Assembly: GCF_019312585.1 (NCBI RefSeq)
Contig: NZ_JAHWDP010000003.1
Coordinates: 496,001 to 560,000 of the forward strand
Source of the DNA: Halomarinibacterium sedimenti
GTDB taxonomy: Bacteria; Bacteroidota; Bacteroidia; Flavobacteriales; Flavobacteriaceae
DNA: 64,000 bases
Reading direction: 5' to 3'
Each line of letters starts with the position of its first letter. Positions within the stretch are counted from its first letter, which is position 1. Of the stretch, positions 63,310 through 64,000 are shown piece after piece. The position numbers were made by a program, and so were the translations under genes. The notes under the pieces were generated by a model, which worked only from the letters and a program-made list of their open reading frames with translations, searched no databases and was not told where the DNA came from.

Positions 63310-64000
63310 ATGAGTTTTGATGAAGTTTATGAAAAAGAACTTTCTTTCCAGACCGACCGCCGCAAGGCAAGTGTTCAATTTATTAATATTGTAAGCGACC
63401 TTTGGTACGATAAATCAATTGAATTGGTGCTATTCCGCAATCAATTAATAGATAGAAATGTATCAGAAATTTTAAATCTACACGAGTATGCAGTAGAGTT
63501 TGTGCAAAAACCTATTTCTATTTTCGACAGCGTAGAAATTGCTGAAGCCATCAAAACTCTTGACCTTCCGCCTGCAAAGTTGGATATTGGAAAACTTACG
63601 TATGAGTATCACCTTGAAGACAACCAATATCAGGATGCATTAGCTTTTGTAAGTGCCAAACTAAAAGGGGCTAAAGAGCAAAAAAATATCGTTCCTAAAG
63701 ATGTCGTGTTATATGGGTTTGGACGAATCGGGAGATTATTAGCGCGCGAATTAATGACACGTACCGGAAAGGGAAGCCAAATGCGACTACGCGCTGTGGT
63801 GACTCGTGACAAATCTGATTTAACTGTTTTAGAAAAAAGAGCTTCTTTGTTACAGTATGATTCAGTTCACGGAGATTTCCCTGGCACGGTTAGAGCCGAT
63901 ATTGAAAATAATGCTTTGGTGATTAATGGCACTACTGTGCATATGATTTCTGCCAATGCTCCAGAAGAAATTGATTACACAAAATACGGAATAGAAGATG
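63310..64000 (+). CDS. Glyceraldehyde-3-phosphate dehydrogenase, long N-terminal form (C-terminus cut)
   Basis: The first 230 residues are present. Residues 1-130 are an extension outside the usual GAPDH (SFDEVYEKELSFQTDRRKAS, IFDSVEIAEAIKTLDLP), before the NAD-binding VVLYGFGRIGRLLARELM (about 137-154). YDSVHGDFPG near 195 is the conserved strand of the GAPDH fold; the catalytic Cys lies outside the window. This 480-residue-class form is known in Bacteroidota. The extension's function is unclear. Whether it is glycolytic or gluconeogenic cannot be told. Confidence 0.88.
   Translation, partial: MSFDEVYEKELSFQTDRRKASVQFINIVSDLWYDKSIELVLFRNQLIDRNVSEILNLHEYAVEFVQKPISIFDSVEIAEAIKTLDLPPAKLDIGKLTYEYHLEDNQYQDALAFVSAKLKGAKEQKNIVPKDVVLYGFGRIGRLLARELMTRTGKGSQMRLRAVVTRDKSDLTVLEKRASLLQYDSVHGDFPGTVRADIENNALVINGTTVHMISANAPEEIDYTKYGIED

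Overview
The window looks like a chromosomal segment of a marine-type Flavobacteriaceae (phylum Bacteroidota). The evidence is: three large secreted proteins with type IX secretion (T9SS) sorting domains; the Bacteroidota promoter signature TAnnTTTG, often with TTTG or TTG about 17-21 nt upstream; mostly weak Shine-Dalgarno signals; an AT-rich base composition; and a flavobacterial housekeeping order ligA - DUF6913 - dapA - bamD - rpoZ - coaBC - DUF4835 - recN - fabI. I see no tRNA, rRNA, CRISPR array, prophage or insertion sequence. Coding density is very high: no gene-free stretch exceeds 300 bp, and the longest gap is about 220 bp (59083-59300).

Layout. 1-2336: def (cut by the window edge), ruvX, dapD and a YdeI-type protein. 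2340-11122: an envelope polysaccharide/LPS locus on both strands, with a Kdo/LPS kinase-like protein, a GT9 heptosyltransferase-like protein, a small methyltransferase, five GT2 glycosyltransferases, a polysaccharide deacetylase and a TagF-like polyol-phosphate transferase. Its last part (8111-11122) is visibly more AT-rich and may be acquired. 11126-17998: tsaC, CCA-adding enzyme, heme A synthase, a pRiA4b ORF-3-like protein, a NdpA-type nucleoid protein, a lipoprotein and an ABC-2 exporter. 18075-30319: a T9SS type B surface protein, methyltransferases, a cyclase, pcm, a Gfo/Idh oxidoreductase, 3-hydroxyacyl-CoA dehydrogenase, DUF1015, YggS, an exonuclease/GIY-YIG fusion, a voltage-gated-type channel and miaA. 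30357-35257: an RprX/RprY-like two-component system, coaE, YbbR and a GT2. 35328-53763: the 1439-aa repeat-bearing T9SS protein, then the long minus-strand housekeeping run and ribD, an EamA transporter and yigZ on the plus strand. 53760-64000: thioesterase, dnaA, a low-Mr phosphatase, a secreted sugar dehydrogenase-like protein, an RsmI-family methyltransferase, two cell-wall lytic proteins, dapF, a DegQ-type protease and the start of a long-form GAPDH.

How the genes work together. dapD, dapA and dapF are three steps of the diaminopimelate/lysine pathway, and mltG and the transglycosylase-like protein act on the peptidoglycan it feeds. The glycosyltransferases build surface glycan, while BamD, DUF4835, DegQ and the T9SS cargo belong to outer-membrane assembly and secretion. 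I found no clearly new multi-gene system. The best leads are regulatory: six start codons that sit where transcription should start; an 11/10-bp phased TGTTAA-like direct repeat upstream of the two-component system, dnaA, degQ and a transglycosylase gene; a 12-bp perfect inverted repeat around one of those sites; and a two-way terminator buried inside a coding sequence. Start codons were moved from the longest reading frame where promoter position or family alignment argued for it, and each case is noted.
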